Translations under genes and position numbers: made by a program
NCBI GenBank assembly: GCA_029204225.1
Contig: CM055092.1
Location: 39,377,800 to 39,441,799, forward strand
Origin: Diphasiastrum complanatum
Taxonomy: Eukaryota; Streptophyta; Lycopodiopsida; Lycopodiales; Lycopodiaceae
Length of the DNA stretch: 64,000 nt
Direction: 5' to 3'
The notes under the pieces: generated by a model
Databases searched by the model: none
Seen by the model: the letters and a program-made list of their open reading frames with translations, nothing else
What the model was told of the DNA's origin: nothing
Shown: one piece after another, positions 1-11,854 of the stretch
Layout: every line of letters begins with the position of its first letter
Position numbering within the stretch: the first letter of the stretch is position 1

Positions 1-511
1 TGCCATGTTGAGTTTGCAAAGGCAGATACTGTTTTTCTCCGGTTATGTTTTGCTCGCCATCGTTTTGTACAGGGTCTTGCTTCTACTGAGAAGCTTGCGC
101 CGCGCTATTATGGGCCTTTTCAGATTCTTGAGCGCCTCAGTCCAGTTACATATCGTCTTGAGTTACCTGCTGCTACTCGGGCTTGTGATATCTTTCATGT
201 CAGTTTATTACGTGCTGCTATTGAGGATGATGCTCCTCGAGATTCCTCATTTCCTACAGATCCAGAGCTTTTTCCATTCCTGCCAGCTGCTATTTTACAG
301 GTGCGCTTATTGCATAGTCGTCGCCATCGGCAGAGTTCAGTTTTTGGTCCAGTGGGATGGTCGTCCTATTGAGGAGGCTACTTGGGAGCCCATTGATGTT
401 TTCTATCATACCCCTATTCTGGTTGATCAGGCTCAATCACTTGCAGCTACCATTGCTTCTCAGGATGCTCCGGCTTCTCTTGATGTTCCTTTCTCAGATG
501 GGATATCTTGA
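1..511 (+). pseudogene. Gypsy chromovirus pol tail: integrase C-terminus and chromodomain
   Basis: This is the 3' end of a Ty3/Gypsy polyprotein cut off by the window edge. In frame 1 (about 88-330) the translation reads EKLAPRYYGPFQILERL and then DIFHVSLLR, the integrase C-terminal GPY/F-type module of chromoviruses. From about 330 the match moves to frame 2, which carries VQFLVQWDGRPIEEATWEP, a typical chromodomain with its aromatic residues (F, W, W). Such chromodomains steer integration to marked heterochromatin in this family. The change of frame near 330 means one indel, so this copy cannot make an intact polyprotein. The frame-2 reading 5' of the chromodomain is a shadow of the real frame. 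The stop at 509-511 lies about 75 bases before the PPT and LTR, the usual spacing. Confidence 0.8.
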
Positions 512-573
512 TGCAGTATTTTTCTCTGGCACTGGTTCTTATCTTATTTTGCCTACATTGGGGGCAATGTTCT

Positions 574-587
574 TTATAGCCAGGGAG
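574..587 (+). promoter_or_regulatory. Polypurine tract of the Gypsy chromovirus
   Basis: A purine-rich stretch ending in AGCCAGGGAGAG lies directly before the presumed LTR start at 588 and just after the pol stop, where the plus-strand primer of an LTR element belongs. Confidence 0.5.
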
Positions 588-850
588 AGTTACGGACTAC
601 AAGATATAGGCCTACTGGGCTACTCTGCATATAATCGCAGGCCTCTTTACATTTACTGTTGGTTATGTATATTTCTGGTTACGCATTTTATATTAGTCAT
701 GTATTCCCCATAGCCTTTTTATATGCTTGTGACCCACAGTGGGTCCTTTTTTATGACATTGACTGGCCTTGGGCCGCCCTTCCAGCCAGCTCCTTCAGCT
801 TGTTAGGTCCGCCGACCTACTCCTAGGTTGCGAGTAGGCTTTTGACAACC
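588..850 (+). repeat. Partial 3' LTR of the Gypsy chromovirus
   Basis: The sequence begins AGTTACGGAC after the PPT. It resembles, read on the other strand, the LTR at 54890-55307 (shared blocks such as TACATTTAC, a CCTTTTTTAT region, ACATT and GGCCTTGGGC). No matching CGTAACT end is visible, so the LTR is truncated or diverged somewhere near 780-850; the end given is approximate. Confidence 0.45.
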
Positions 851-1935
851 GACTCCTTTCCACTTGGGCGACAATTAAATGTGATAAGTGGTGTGGTGTG
901 AGCAGGTGACAAGGTTACATAGTACAAATGTCAAATAGCCAAATAAAGTACATGCAAATCACTGTGAGAGGGTAATGATGACATGAAGTAGACATTACAT
1001 CACTAATAGAAAATTCATGCTCTCATCGAGAAAACAATCTCTTACTAGGGTTGGTGCCATTTCCAGAAAAGGCAATATATTTTCCTTCGATGGAGAAATT
1101 CTCTTTTAGGGTTGATGCTGATTTTTAGAAAGGCAAGCCTTGCATAAGAAGATGTGCACTTTGCCTTGGTTACGAATACATCCGCAGTGAATCATCCATA
1201 AACCGAAAGAACAACAAAACTATATATTGAAGATCCATCTCCAACAAAGACCTCAAATACAATCAACAATCAACTCTTTTGGGTCCTCAGAAGGAATATT
1301 AATCGCTTTCTGTAAAGTATCATTTGAAGACTGGGAATTTATAGCACTTTAATAACTAAGATTTACCCAATTGGAGTTGATTAGGATTTAATCAATTAGG
1401 GTTAGGCATCCATGCAGAGAAGCCCTCCAAGTACCTTTTTGGGATCCATTGTCAATGAATCTACTTTAGGTTTCTTAAGGGAATCAATGAGACTCCTACT
1501 TAATACCCAATAAATGAACTTCAGGGGCGAAATGGAATCGACGAGGCTTCTATTAACCAGCCCTTATCATATGTTTAGAACTATTTGCAATATCTCTTTC
1601 AAACCAGTTGTCCTCTTAGAACTGTTCGAGACATTCCAGGAGGTCCCAGGTTCATGTCGTATCATTATCAGAACAGATTCTGAAATGATGAGCTCTCAGG
1701 TCTATGATATGACAAGGTCAACATAAATTTTATACCAACACATGAGACTTCATGGAGAAAACTAAACTTATGAGGTTTGAGATTTTGTTCCTGTTGACAT
1801 TTTAGACAGTTACTGTTTCCCTTGCTTAAGCTTGTGGTTCGATGTCAAGTCTTTTTCGTTTCACCTAGTAAAGGAAACATCAGGTAAAAGAGAAACCGAA
1901 GTAAGCTTTCATCTTTTCAAGTGTTAGTTTGATAA
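851..1935. other. Intergenic stretch, no gene seen
   Basis: No convincing coding region. The stretch 1027-1135 holds an imperfect internal duplication about 62 bases apart (both halves contain a GAGAAA...CTCTT..TAGGGTTG core followed by AGAAA(A)GGCAA). The first exons of the DNAAF4-like gene, which should encode a p23-like CS domain, were looked for here and not found. Confidence 0.5.
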
Positions 1936-1977
1936 ATTCTGAAGAGGCTTTTGGTGTACATTGGGCATATGTTGAAG

Positions 1978-3443
1978 GCCAAGCACAGGACAATTGATGT
2001 GAGAAAGGCAGCAGAATTGGACAAAGAACGAGTAAGCAATCTTTGTGTAGAGTTTCTATTATCTTTAGGACAGCAAACTTGATAAATATCCTATGTTGCA
2101 AAATGCATTAAGTTTCATCTGTGATACAAACAAAAAAACCCTTCTATTTTTATCTTCAATAGTAGATGAATGTGTCTGTGCCTATACCCATACAACATAC
2201 CGGCATCTCTGTAAACTCCACATGCAATACAAGCTTTTTTCATTCTCTCATAAAAAGGACAATATCTTGCCATTTTTAAGTAAGCTTACATCCACAATCT
2301 AAGCTCAGGACGATATACAACGTTGGCAAAGTAACCTGAAGGAGTTAAACGTGGAAGCAACAAATGAAAATATGAACTCATTGTTGGAAAATAATTTTCT
2401 GGAGAGAGATCATGCAGCATCTAAGGAATTGCACTTTAAAATGCATTCCAAATCTAAAATCACAAACTGGCTTAGCATTCATGAAGGACAGAAGATTTCA
2501 GAAAAGAACTGGTATAGTGATAAACATAGAGCTGATCTGCAAGAAGAAAAGCATAAGCATTCAGAAAGGGAGCTCTTTGTTGAAGAAGCCGACTCTTATA
2601 TGAAAAATTATTTAAAGGGTGCAGTTGAACTTCATGAATACAAAAGGGTACCCAAGAAAGATTATAGAGATCACGTAGAAACACATGGAAGAAAACAGGA
2701 TTTTTCCTTTCTGTCCACAGGGTTGGTGGACAGCGTTTTGAAGGAGCCAGTGAAATTACTTACATTTAAAGCAGGAGAAACTATTTTACCAGCTCCAAGG
2801 AAAATGTCTTCAATTTCAGTAACTTTCACATCAAAGCCACTTCCTCTCCATCTTCCAGCTCGTGAGAGCAGAGGTGCAATGTTTGTTACTGTTTTGCCAT
2901 ATTTTATATAACTGACACAGCATAAAGATACGTATGAACTTAAAATGTGACCACAACACATAGTAATCACGTCCATACTTATTTCAGTTTTGGTTAGCAA
3001 AAAGTAGCTTGTAATATCCCTGATCATGAGACATAGAGTGACTTTAGAGAGTTAATTGCAGAACTCATTCTTGTATGTAGCGTGTGACATTGGTAATGTA
3101 CCCCTGTAAGTCAGACACTATTGTGATAAATAAATGAATGTCTAATCTCAGAAAGAGTGCAGCTTAAAGAGACATCACGTGTTGCCACTGATGCAATTGA
3201 CGTTTCTGAAAGGTACTCATAGAGGACCCAATGTTTTCAATATATCAGCATTCTTGTACTCACAAGTACATCTTTATGATGAGAATGGAAGGATCATCAA
3301 TCTCTGAGCTAAAAATATTTGCTAGATAATTTTTAGTAGCTCATTTATTCATCAGCTTTTATCATGACATTTCAATGGATAAATGGCATTTTTTTTACCA
3401 GGGAGCCTCTATTTCTTCAAGATAAAGGCGACCAGTTTTACCA

Positions 3444-3496
<53 letters not shown>

Positions 3497-4456
3497 CAAG
3501 TTCCTATGAAACTACTCTCATTCAAAGACCTGTTCAATTTACGTTGATTTTTTTTTACCAAATCCTGTGTACTTGAGGGTCTAGCTGCAAGTCTTGAGCA
3601 AGGGCTCTGTTTTTTTTTAACTCCACTATCTTGTGATCATAGAGAAATGTTACAGAGATCTTTTTGCTATATATTATGTATCACCGATGACACTAAACAA
3701 ATGATCTCATCTCACATTCTTGGTGAAAGACTATAGAGGACTTGTTGATGTGTGTGAGGGCTGATGTGTCTAGTTTTAAGTCATAAAGGTATTCACAAAA
3801 GTTGAATATAAAAGGCTGAGTTTTTTTTGCAGGACTGGAGATTTTAACAGTGCAATTAATGCCTACACAAAGGCTTTAGAGAAAGACCCATCTTTGCTTT
3901 TGTATCCTCAGAATGGCCGTCAGTGTAGTTCATCAGATTTATGTTTGTTTTCAACAGTGCTATTCTTGTCTATGGTTTGAAAACCTTGACATGGCAGTAC
4001 AAAAGCTCTTATGCCAATAGAGCAGCTTGCTATCTGCATGTGAAGGAACCATGTGCTTCTATGAGTGACAGTACAAAAGCACTTGAGCTCCTGAGAACAC
4101 ATTTGACACCCGTAAAAGAAAATAGAACAAGAATTTCTGAGGAAGACTTGAAACTGCACTGTCATGATTTTGAACTTGTTACAACAAGGAAGGAGGATGA
4201 TCAGATCTCACTTGCTCTATTTCAGCAAACAGGGTGCTTGGATCTATTGACACAGCCAAATGCTGAGAACACTAATGATATAGTAATCAAACCAGTTGAA
4301 TATAGAACTCAAGATGTGCATAAGATTTGCAAGAGTTGTATCCTTTCAAGACGTGGCTCGGCAAGATGCTTCTTAGGAGATTTAGATGGGGCTATTGTTG
4401 ATTTCACGGAGGTGAGGACTATTAACTTGAACTGGCTGACAAGGCTGAATGTATAA
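1978..4456 (+). CDS. DNAAF4: DNAAF4 (DYX1C1)-like dynein axonemal assembly factor, 5' incomplete
   Basis: DNAAF4 is a cytoplasmic Hsp90 co-chaperone needed to preassemble axonemal dynein arms. I read these exons: one starting at or before 1978 and ending 2031; 2309-2873; 3152-3212; 3402-3443; 3833-3901; 4006-4411. All introns are GT-AG and every codon phase matches across the junctions (0, 1, 2, 2, 2), giving one uninterrupted frame. The first exons give a Lys/Glu-rich coiled coil (KAAELDKER); 2309-2873 ends with APRKMSSISVTFTSKPLPL and ARES, the family's linker signature. The next exons give FLQDKGDQFY, GDFNSAINAYTKALEKDP and YANRAACYL...STKALELL, which are TPR helices, and a final TPR half RRGSARCFLGDLDGAIVDFTE. 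About 75 residues without similarity separate the last two TPRs. The N-terminal CS domain is not in view. After GAG at 4411 the frame ends at 4456, or splices at GTGAGG. The last acceptor (AAAAG, 4001-4005) is weak. Confidence 0.8.
3447..3494. repeat. (CT)24 microsatellite in a DNAAF4 intron
   Basis: A pure CT run of 48 bases starts four bases after the donor GT at 3444 of the intron 3444-3832. It adds a pyrimidine tract right at the 5' end of the intron. Confidence 0.95.
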
Positions 4457-7265
4457 GGTTTATTTCTTGTGCAAAACTTTCCCTTGGTTCCATGGAGTTT
4501 TAGCTACCTTGAGCACCAATTACGATTTGATGAAGCGATAAGAATAACACAAAAAGTGAACTTTATGTAGAATCTGACCATGGTGTTGTTTTCATTGTCA
4601 TAAAGGCACGTAAGCTGCATTCTTCAAATGAAGGGATTGATCATGTCTTATCTCAGATCAAGATCAGGCGAGACTTCACCAAACACCAAAGCTCATGAAA
4701 TTTCCATGTCTTTGCTTTTCTTATATGAACAGAAGTTTTCGTAATTGTTGCTTCATACATACTAATTGATGCCCTTAATTCTTGACACTTGAAAGTAAGT
4801 TGCAACTTATTGTGAAAAGAGTCACCACTTTCATGCATCAAGTCCAAAGAGCAACTAAATGAGTAGAATAAAGCAGACTGTAATATGCAGTCAATGGTCT
4901 TTTAAGGAGACGATCGGTGTTGTTTCCATGCTGAAATAGTCTGCTGTGTTTAGGACACAAGAGGCCAGAAGGAAGGAATATGAATCTCAACATTTGCACA
5001 AAATTTGTGTAGCACCTACAGGTACAAACATCCTTTGTGCAGATTAGGCATTCAGGAGCTTGATCAACATATGATCTTTTTTCAGATTTGACGTTCTTAA
5101 ACCAAATCCCCTGTGGAATTCTTTCACAAAAGCCCAATAGTCACACAACCATTTTGTCATCCGAAGGATCAAGGGAACACTTTTGCTCTTCTTTCTGCTA
5201 GTATTGATAGGTATGCAGAATTTTATAGTGGACTAGAAAAAGCATGGATACTTGGGATTATTCTGAGTTTTCCATTGCAACATGAGTGGCATTCGCAAGA
5301 ATGCCTGTTATAGGCAGTAAGTTTTTTTTTGATTCAGTGCAGTCTAGGTTCTTGTAGTTGGTACTTCAAAATTATTGTGGCTCCAAGTTATAAGTTGCAT
5401 TATTTACCTTTTTAAACCCTCTTCTAGGGTCCACCAAACCTTGGGAAATAAGTTTGAACATTTCCATGCCATAATTAGGAGAAAGGCTGCCATTTTTTTG
5501 AATTTCTCAAATCTCAGGTCTAATCATCAAACATTTTAGTACAATCTGTCGGTCGTCTCAAGTTAACCTTTGCAAATGCAAATTCAAGATATCTTCCTAC
5601 CTCACACATTAGCCTTAACATTCACGATTTCTATAAGACTTCCTTAACGTTCTACTCTTGATAGTATGCATTCAATGAACGTCACATTTTTTAACTTTCA
5701 TGGACACATGTATTTACACACCCCCCCCCCCCCCCCCCCCCCCCCCCTCTCTCTGCTGTATTTATAACTTAAAAAAAAAGAAGCAGTCACCTATTCTGTG
5801 ATAGTTTAGCTTAAGTATATTTTGAAATAAAAAACTTTAGATCTATGATTTGCATTTCAAGGCATCATCTTTCTCGTTCATTTTTTAGAGGCAAATCAAA
5901 TCCCTAGGTCAAGATCTTGGTTTTTCCAATTTGGCATGTGGCTCTAACTCAAGATTTCAAAACTTCTATGTTTCTCTTGCACGTATGCTCCCTCTCAGGG
6001 TGTTCTAGCTTTTGTTTGACATTATACCTCAAGAATCCCAAAATACAGGTCAACATAATTTCTCCACTTAATAGAAATTCAAAGGTAATAGAAATTGTTG
6101 ATGTTTCTATCAGAGATTTGAAAAAAAAAAAACTAAGGCATATTGATTTGTAAGGATCCATATACTAGATTTTGAATACTATCAATCAACTAATTAAATT
6201 CATATGTGATGGGGAAATAGTAGTTTACTTGGATACTACCAACAAGAATTTGGTGTGTATGATTAACAATTACAATGTGTCCATCAACAATCACAACATG
6301 TGAATAAACAATTGCATCATGTGAATATTGAAATGTAGCATTCTGTACAAAATGACAAACCATTTTTTTTGTGCTTTTGAGTACTATAATTGCAAGTCTT
6401 CAATGTCCAAATCAAAATATGTATAATTACTATAGAGAAGCTATGATTTGAAAGTTTCAAATTTCTTGGCGATATAGAAAATTTCAAAAGGACAATGATG
6501 AAAAGATAAGAAGAAAGAGTTTTCCATGAAAAAATTGGAAGCCTATCTCTAGATAATGAAACATCCAGTTCCACAATTTCTTACAAAGTCCTTGCACAAT
6601 TCTAAAATTTGTTGCATATGCATTTTTGCTAATTCACAAGCTCCTTGTACCACATTTGCATCCAAAATGGTTTAAACTTTAATCAAAACTATCAATTCAA
6701 TTTCCTTTTTCATTTTTTTTTTCAAACATTAAACGTCAATGTCATTGCAAATTTTTTGGGAAGAATGGAACTTATAGATTTCTCCAATGCATAATTGATC
6801 TTGCTACCAAACAGAATCCACAAGATAGGACATATTGTGAATCCAAAGTTAATTTCAAAGGATTAATGCTAATAAAAAATCAACAGATGTAATAAATATA
6901 ACAAAAAGTTGTAATTTATCAAATAACATATATTTAACATATCAATGTACTCATGATCATACTTAACTGAATGCTCAAATTTAAGCAATTACTAAAAAAC
7001 CATTGTAACTAGCAAATCTACATTCATCACAATATATTTTCTTCAATATTGTATTGATAAAAGCATCATTTTATTTGAAATTATCTTTATGAAGAGAGAC
7101 ATTGCTATAGAAATGTTTGGCTATGTCCTTAGATAAATTCTTGAAAGGTCTTCTGCTCTACCAGTTTTCTCTAGATATATAGATGAGATGATCTATTGAA
7201 TTTATAAATCCATAATATAATTAGGGACGAGAATCTGATAGAGTCGAGTCTTCAAGAGCCAGAGC
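4457..7265. other. AT-rich intergenic stretch, no gene seen
   Basis: Short open frames here have no recognisable domain and no coding character. The first part may be the 3' UTR of the DNAAF4-like gene: in a shifted frame 4429-4502 still reads ELADKAECIRF and ends in TAG. A run of 27 C residues sits at 5721-5747, followed by a short CT run. The rest is AT-rich with many homopolymer A/T runs. Confidence 0.5.
5721..5747. repeat. Poly-C tract, 27 bases
   Basis: An uninterrupted C run followed by TCTCTCTCTG. Its exact length is easily misread by sequencing. Confidence 0.9.
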
Positions 7266-7273
7266 CCATTTTC

Positions 7274-8345
7274 ATGGCACACACCAGAACACACTTGAAT
7301 GGAGCTTCTACCACTCACGGAGCTCATCTTGAAAAGAGAACACCCAAGTTGGATCTACCCAAGTTTGATGGTAGTTCGGACCCTCAAAGATTCTTGCAAA
7401 TCTTTGAGAATGCATGTGACGATTACGGTGAAACATCTCCCGACGCTATGGTCCAATTGTTTTCGATGACCATGATCACCAAAGCACGTGACTGGTTTTT
7501 TAACCTTGATCGTGAAGATAAGACAGACTGGTCAATTCTAAAAGAGCCCTTTATCAAGCATTTTAAACCATTTCATTTGATAGAGAGCCCTTTTGTCAAA
7601 TTGAGTAGCGTCAAGATGACAAAAGACGAACACATACGAGACTATATCGAGTGATTCAAATGCTCAAAATTCAAGTACATGAACAGCCCACCAAACAGAT
7701 GCTCATCATCTGGTTTTTAGTCGGCCTTCCAAGATGGATTAGATGAGAGCTTCGATCCAATGACGAATATACGAGCCTAAAGCTAGCTATGTCTGATGCC
7801 ATCAAGGAAGAAGACGAGAGATCAGATGTTGATGAATCCAGGGATAGGCAAGCACCCCATGCTCTTGTCCATGAGTCGAAGCCGATCGAGGATACTCGAG
7901 ATCACCTTTGAAAATTCCAATTGGCTACAAATGGAGAAACTCACCAATGAGTTTCTATCCAACGCAGTATGTCTGGTCAGTCAAACCCTGCATAGGTGCC
8001 TTATAGACAAAAACCCATATGGTGTCCACACTATCAGGCTACGCATCCTGCTGATGCTTGTCCTTCATCTCAGCCTATCCAAGCACATGCCATCCAATGA
8101 TATGAAGAACAACCATCACAATCTAGACATTCCTCGCATTATCATGAATATCCACCAGAAAATCTAGAGCCACTAGCCATACAAGATGGCTATGCCATTA
8201 CTCAAGGGCCATTGAACAACCGATGTTTCATTTGTAGTGAAAGCGACCAATTCATGGTTGATTGTCCAGTCAAGATCAAGTACCACGCCGAGTGTCTCGA
8301 CTGTGTCAGAAAACACAGTTTTAAAGACTGTCCAAAGCAACCAAA
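7274..8345 (+). pseudogene. Decayed Gypsy gag with two zinc knuckles
   Basis: The frame opening at 7274 encodes a Retrotrans_gag-type capsid segment: LPKFDGSSDPQRFLQIFENA, then ARDWFFNL and EPFIKHFK, followed by a stop at 7652-7654 (codon TGA in an otherwise continuing match). Downstream, around 8222-8345, another frame gives CFICSESDQFMVDC and CLDCVRKHSFKDC, two zinc knuckles. Between them the frame is broken by stops and shifts. The capsid and the paired knuckles closely resemble the gag of the large Gypsy element at 25.2-35.7 kb (APKYDGESDPVQFLQDFDNA; CFICAGKHPSIRYLDK; CENCGIEHHVKDC), so the two belong to one lineage. No protease or RT follows, and no LTR was recognised. Confidence 0.75.
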
Positions 8346-8502
8346 CAAGATCCTACCTACCCGACACGTCAGTTATGACTACTGATAGGATCCTTACCAC
8401 AACACCACGAACACCATAGCAACCAAACAAGATCCTACCTGCCCGACACGTCAATTATGACTACCGATAGGATCCTTACCACAACACCACGAGCATTATA
8501 GC
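8339..8502. repeat. Two tandem copies of an 82-base unit
   Basis: The block starting AACCAAACAAGATCCTACCT at 8339 recurs at 8421 with a few changes. Both copies include the segment GGATCCTTACCACAACACCA. The duplication lies directly behind the gag zinc knuckles and partly copies their coding sequence. Confidence 0.85.
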
Positions 8503-9699
8503 AACCAACAGTTAAACCTGCTGGTCAATCGAGAAGTTCCTTGTGAACTTCTACATTACCATGACATTTACCAAATCGATAATCGAACATAGATGTTATA
8601 TAAAAATGAGTTCTTGCAAGACGTAGAGGAAACCGATATTCCATCATCTGCTACTATTCCTAGACAAGAGCACCCTCCCCAGGGAATTGACATTTTATGT
8701 CCACTCCTGCAACCTCAAATCTATATGTCTTTCCATTTTCTAATGAGATTTCCAACACATGCATCTAACAAACCAAAACTGAGAAATCATAAATCTGCAG
8801 AGGTTCATTTATGAATCTCATGATCCAAAGGATACTAATGGAAATAGTACCTTCTCCTTCTATGTATTTCAAGCCATATCTTACAACATCTGCTATCCAT
8901 GATAGTAGATTTTGTGTCAACAATCCTGCCTTGTTTTTGACAAGGGCATATCAAAGTTTTTCTCATTACAAGACCAATGCAATATTGAAATTGTCAAGGT
9001 GAATTATCAATGTGGATGAATGAAAGTTTTGTTCACCAAGTGCACTATCGTTCTCACTCTCTATACAGTTCGTTCATTTCCTTGTTCCTCTTAATCCATT
9101 TTCTGTGATTGATTTTTGCATGCGAAATAGCTACTACACGAGAGTCTTTCGTAGAGTATCTCAAGAACCTATTTTCATTCATCTATCCATCTTCAGATCA
9201 CCTTGTACAGAATTTAGGATCTTTGAGCATAATGAAAATTTTAGAAATCCATGTCACTTCAGAGTTGATTCCTGCATCTCATCGTCATATTCATCTTTGA
9301 GTCAACTACAGCAAGATCGAACCACATTGTATCAAAATACACAATAGGATGAAATATCCAACTATATCAATAATTATAAATGTGCTAAAAATAAATAATA
9401 CAACTAAATTTTTTCAAGAAGACATGTGAATTCTATGAGAAAATTAGATTGATGCAAGAAATATACTCGATTTGTCTCCATTCTTCATGGTATTCAAACA
9501 TGTATATATTATCTTTCAACATAAAGAGAAGTACAATAATATTTTTTCGTCATCTTTGAAGACCAACTTTGTGATATGGTCATGGAGGATTTTTGTGGAT
9601 GGCTCATGTATTTGAGACCTCATTCTGTAGAACCTATGACGTCTTTGTTCAGCTGTAGGAGACCTTATTTCGTATGGATAATCTTCTGGAATTTCAGGA
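8503..9699. other. Remnant DNA after the gag fragment, no gene seen
   Basis: Open frames are short and without motifs. This may be further decayed Gypsy sequence, but I see no protease, RT or LTR boundary in it. Confidence 0.4.
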
Positions 9700-9949
9700 T
9701 CAGTATGTTGGTCCATTGTGCACTGTCGTGTATTTTTGTGTTTTGTATGAGTTTTTGGTGTTTCTATTTTTTGATTTTTTAGAGTTTTTATTTTTTGATA
9801 TTTTTTTGGCTCATAAGGAAGGTAAGGGGGGGACTCAGTATGAAAAGAGATTTCTATTGGTATAAATTTTATTTCTGGAAAAAATTTTGGTGTATATGCC
9901 TCTTTTTTTTTTTGAGCTCTAAGGCTCTGTCAAGATGGTGGTTCGGTCG

Positions 9950-10215
9950 AAATTGAGTTGAGATTGGAGTTAAGTGATCTAGTCGAGATGTGAACCAATG
10001 CACTCAATTGAGATCAGAACCAATGCCCTCGATCGAGATCTGAACCAATGCCCGCGGTCGAGATCGTAACCAAAACCTTCGGTCGAGATGCAAACGGAGA
10101 GGCTCGGTCGAGATGCCAACGGAGGGGCTTGGTCGAGATGCCAGTCAGGGGCTCGGTCGAGATCTCAGTCAAGGACTCGGTTGAGATCTCAATCAAGGAC
10201 TTGATCGAGATTTTT
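9950..10215. repeat. Minisatellite, units of about 24-30 bases with GGTCGAGAT core
   Basis: The core (C/T)(T/C)CGGTCGAGAT recurs roughly nine times with degenerate spacers. The same array reappears at about 10980-11240 in the second copy of the larger duplication. Confidence 0.8.
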
Positions 10216-10979
10216 TAATAATTGTTTTTTGTACCTGCGTCGGTCGAAATGGTAACGAAGGAGCTCGGCTGAGACTGTGACGGAGGAGGTCTCGATTGGG
10301 ATGGGAGAAAAGGAGGATTCGGTTGAGATGGTGACGGTCTCGGCTGAGATGGGAGAGAAGGAGGATTCAGAAGGATCGTAAGAGGTGTTATGGAACGTGT
10401 GGAGAGTGGTTGCAGGTCGTTTTGAGCCATGAACGGATCTGGAAATATTTCAATTTGCTTGTATGGATCCGATCAAAGGTACTGTTGTAGCATGTATCAG
10501 TTATGAGTGTGAATGGTGCAAGTGGCAACGAGCCAAATGTTGATAGATTTTTTGCTCTAGAGAATATGTTGGTTTTTTCTTGGGAGAGAAGGAGGATTCA
10601 GTTGAGATGGTGACGGAAGAGGTCTCGGCTGAGATGGGAGAGAAGGAGGATTCAAAAGGATCATAGAAGGTGTTATGAAATGTGTGGAGGGTGGTTGCAT
10701 GTCATTTTGAGCCATGAACGGATCTTGAAATGTTTCAGATTGGTCCATTGTGCACTATCGTGTATTTTTGTGTTTTGTATGAGTTTTTGGTGTTTCTATT
10801 TTTTGATTTTTTAGAGTTTTTATTTTTTGATATTTTTTTGGCTCATAAGGAAGGTGAGGGGGGGACTCAGTATGAAAAGGAATTTCTATTGGTATAAATT
10901 TTATTTTTGGAAAAAATTTTGGTGCATATGCCTCTTTTTTTTTTTGAGCTCTAAGGCTCTGTCAAGATGGTGGCTCGGT

Positions 10980-11240
10980 CGAAATTGAGTTGAGATTGGA
11001 GTTAAGTGATCTAGTTGAGATGTGAACCAATGCACTCAATTGAGATCATAACCAATGCCCTCGATCGAGATCTGAACCGATGCCCGCGGTCGAGATCGTA
11101 ACCAAAACCTTCGGTCGAGATGCAAACGGAGAGGCTCGGTCGAGATGCCAACGGAGGGGCTTGGTCGAGATGCCAGTCAGGGGCCCGTCGAGATCTCAGT
11201 CAAGGACTCGGTCGAGATCTCAATCAAGGACTCGATCAAA
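10980..11240. repeat. Second copy of the GGTCGAGAT minisatellite
   Basis: Unit order and spacers follow the array at 9950-10215, with point differences and a small deletion near 11186, which shows that both were copied together as part of the ~1.03 kb duplication. Confidence 0.8.
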
Positions 11241-11854
11241 ATTTTTAAATAATTTTCTTTTTGTACCTGCGTCGGTCGAAATGGTAACGAAGGGGCTCGG
11301 TTGAGACTATGACGAAGGAGGTCTTGACTGGGATGGGAGAGAAGGAGGATTCGGTTGAGATGGTGATGGTCTCGGCTGAGATGGGAGAGAAGGAGGATTC
11401 AGAAGGATCGTAGGAGGTGTTATGGAACGTGTGGAGGGTGGTTGCAGGTCGTTTTGAGCCATGAACGGATCTGGAAATGTTTCAATTTGCTTGTATGGAT
11501 CCGATCAAAGGTACTGTTGTAGCATGTATCAGTTATGAGTGTGAATGGTGCAAGCGACAACGAGCCAAATGTTGATAGATTTTCTGCTCTAGAGAATATG
11601 TTGGTTTTTTCTTGGGAGAGAAGGAGGATTCAGTTGAGATGGTGATGGAAGAGGTCTCGGCTGAGATGGGAGAGAACGAGGATTCAAAAGGATCATAGAA
11701 GGTGTTATGAAATGTGTGGAGGGTGGTTGCATGTCGTTTTGAGCCATGAACGGATCTTGAAATGTTTCAGATTGCTTGTATGGATCTGATCAAAGGTAGT
11801 GTTGCAGCATGTATCAGCTATGAGTGTGAATAGTGCAAGCGGCAACGAGCCACA

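Larger units (their letters stand above)
9700..11854. repeat. Tandem duplication of a ~1.03 kb unit with nested shorter repeats
   Basis: The block starting TTGGTCCATTGTGCACT at about 9709 recurs at about 10739, and the following kilobase matches in order. Within each unit a second block (GGAGAGAAGGAGGATTC ... GAGCCATGAACGGATCT) occurs twice, about 280-310 bases apart (near 10300 and 10590; 11330 and 11610), so the array is hierarchical. The last subunit runs into an LTR-like sequence at 11855. Reading frames across it, for example Ser/Pro-rich ones on the minus strand, result from the repeats and are not genes. Confidence 0.85.

Noticed and set aside
1514-1726. Plus-strand ORF of 70 codons as the missing DNAAF4 first exon
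   Set aside because: No CS-domain pattern and no compatible splice donor seen at its end.
10014-11304. Repetitive Ser/Thr/Pro or Arg-rich open frames
   Set aside because: They are produced by the GGTCGAGAT minisatellite and the larger duplication, with no start context or homology.
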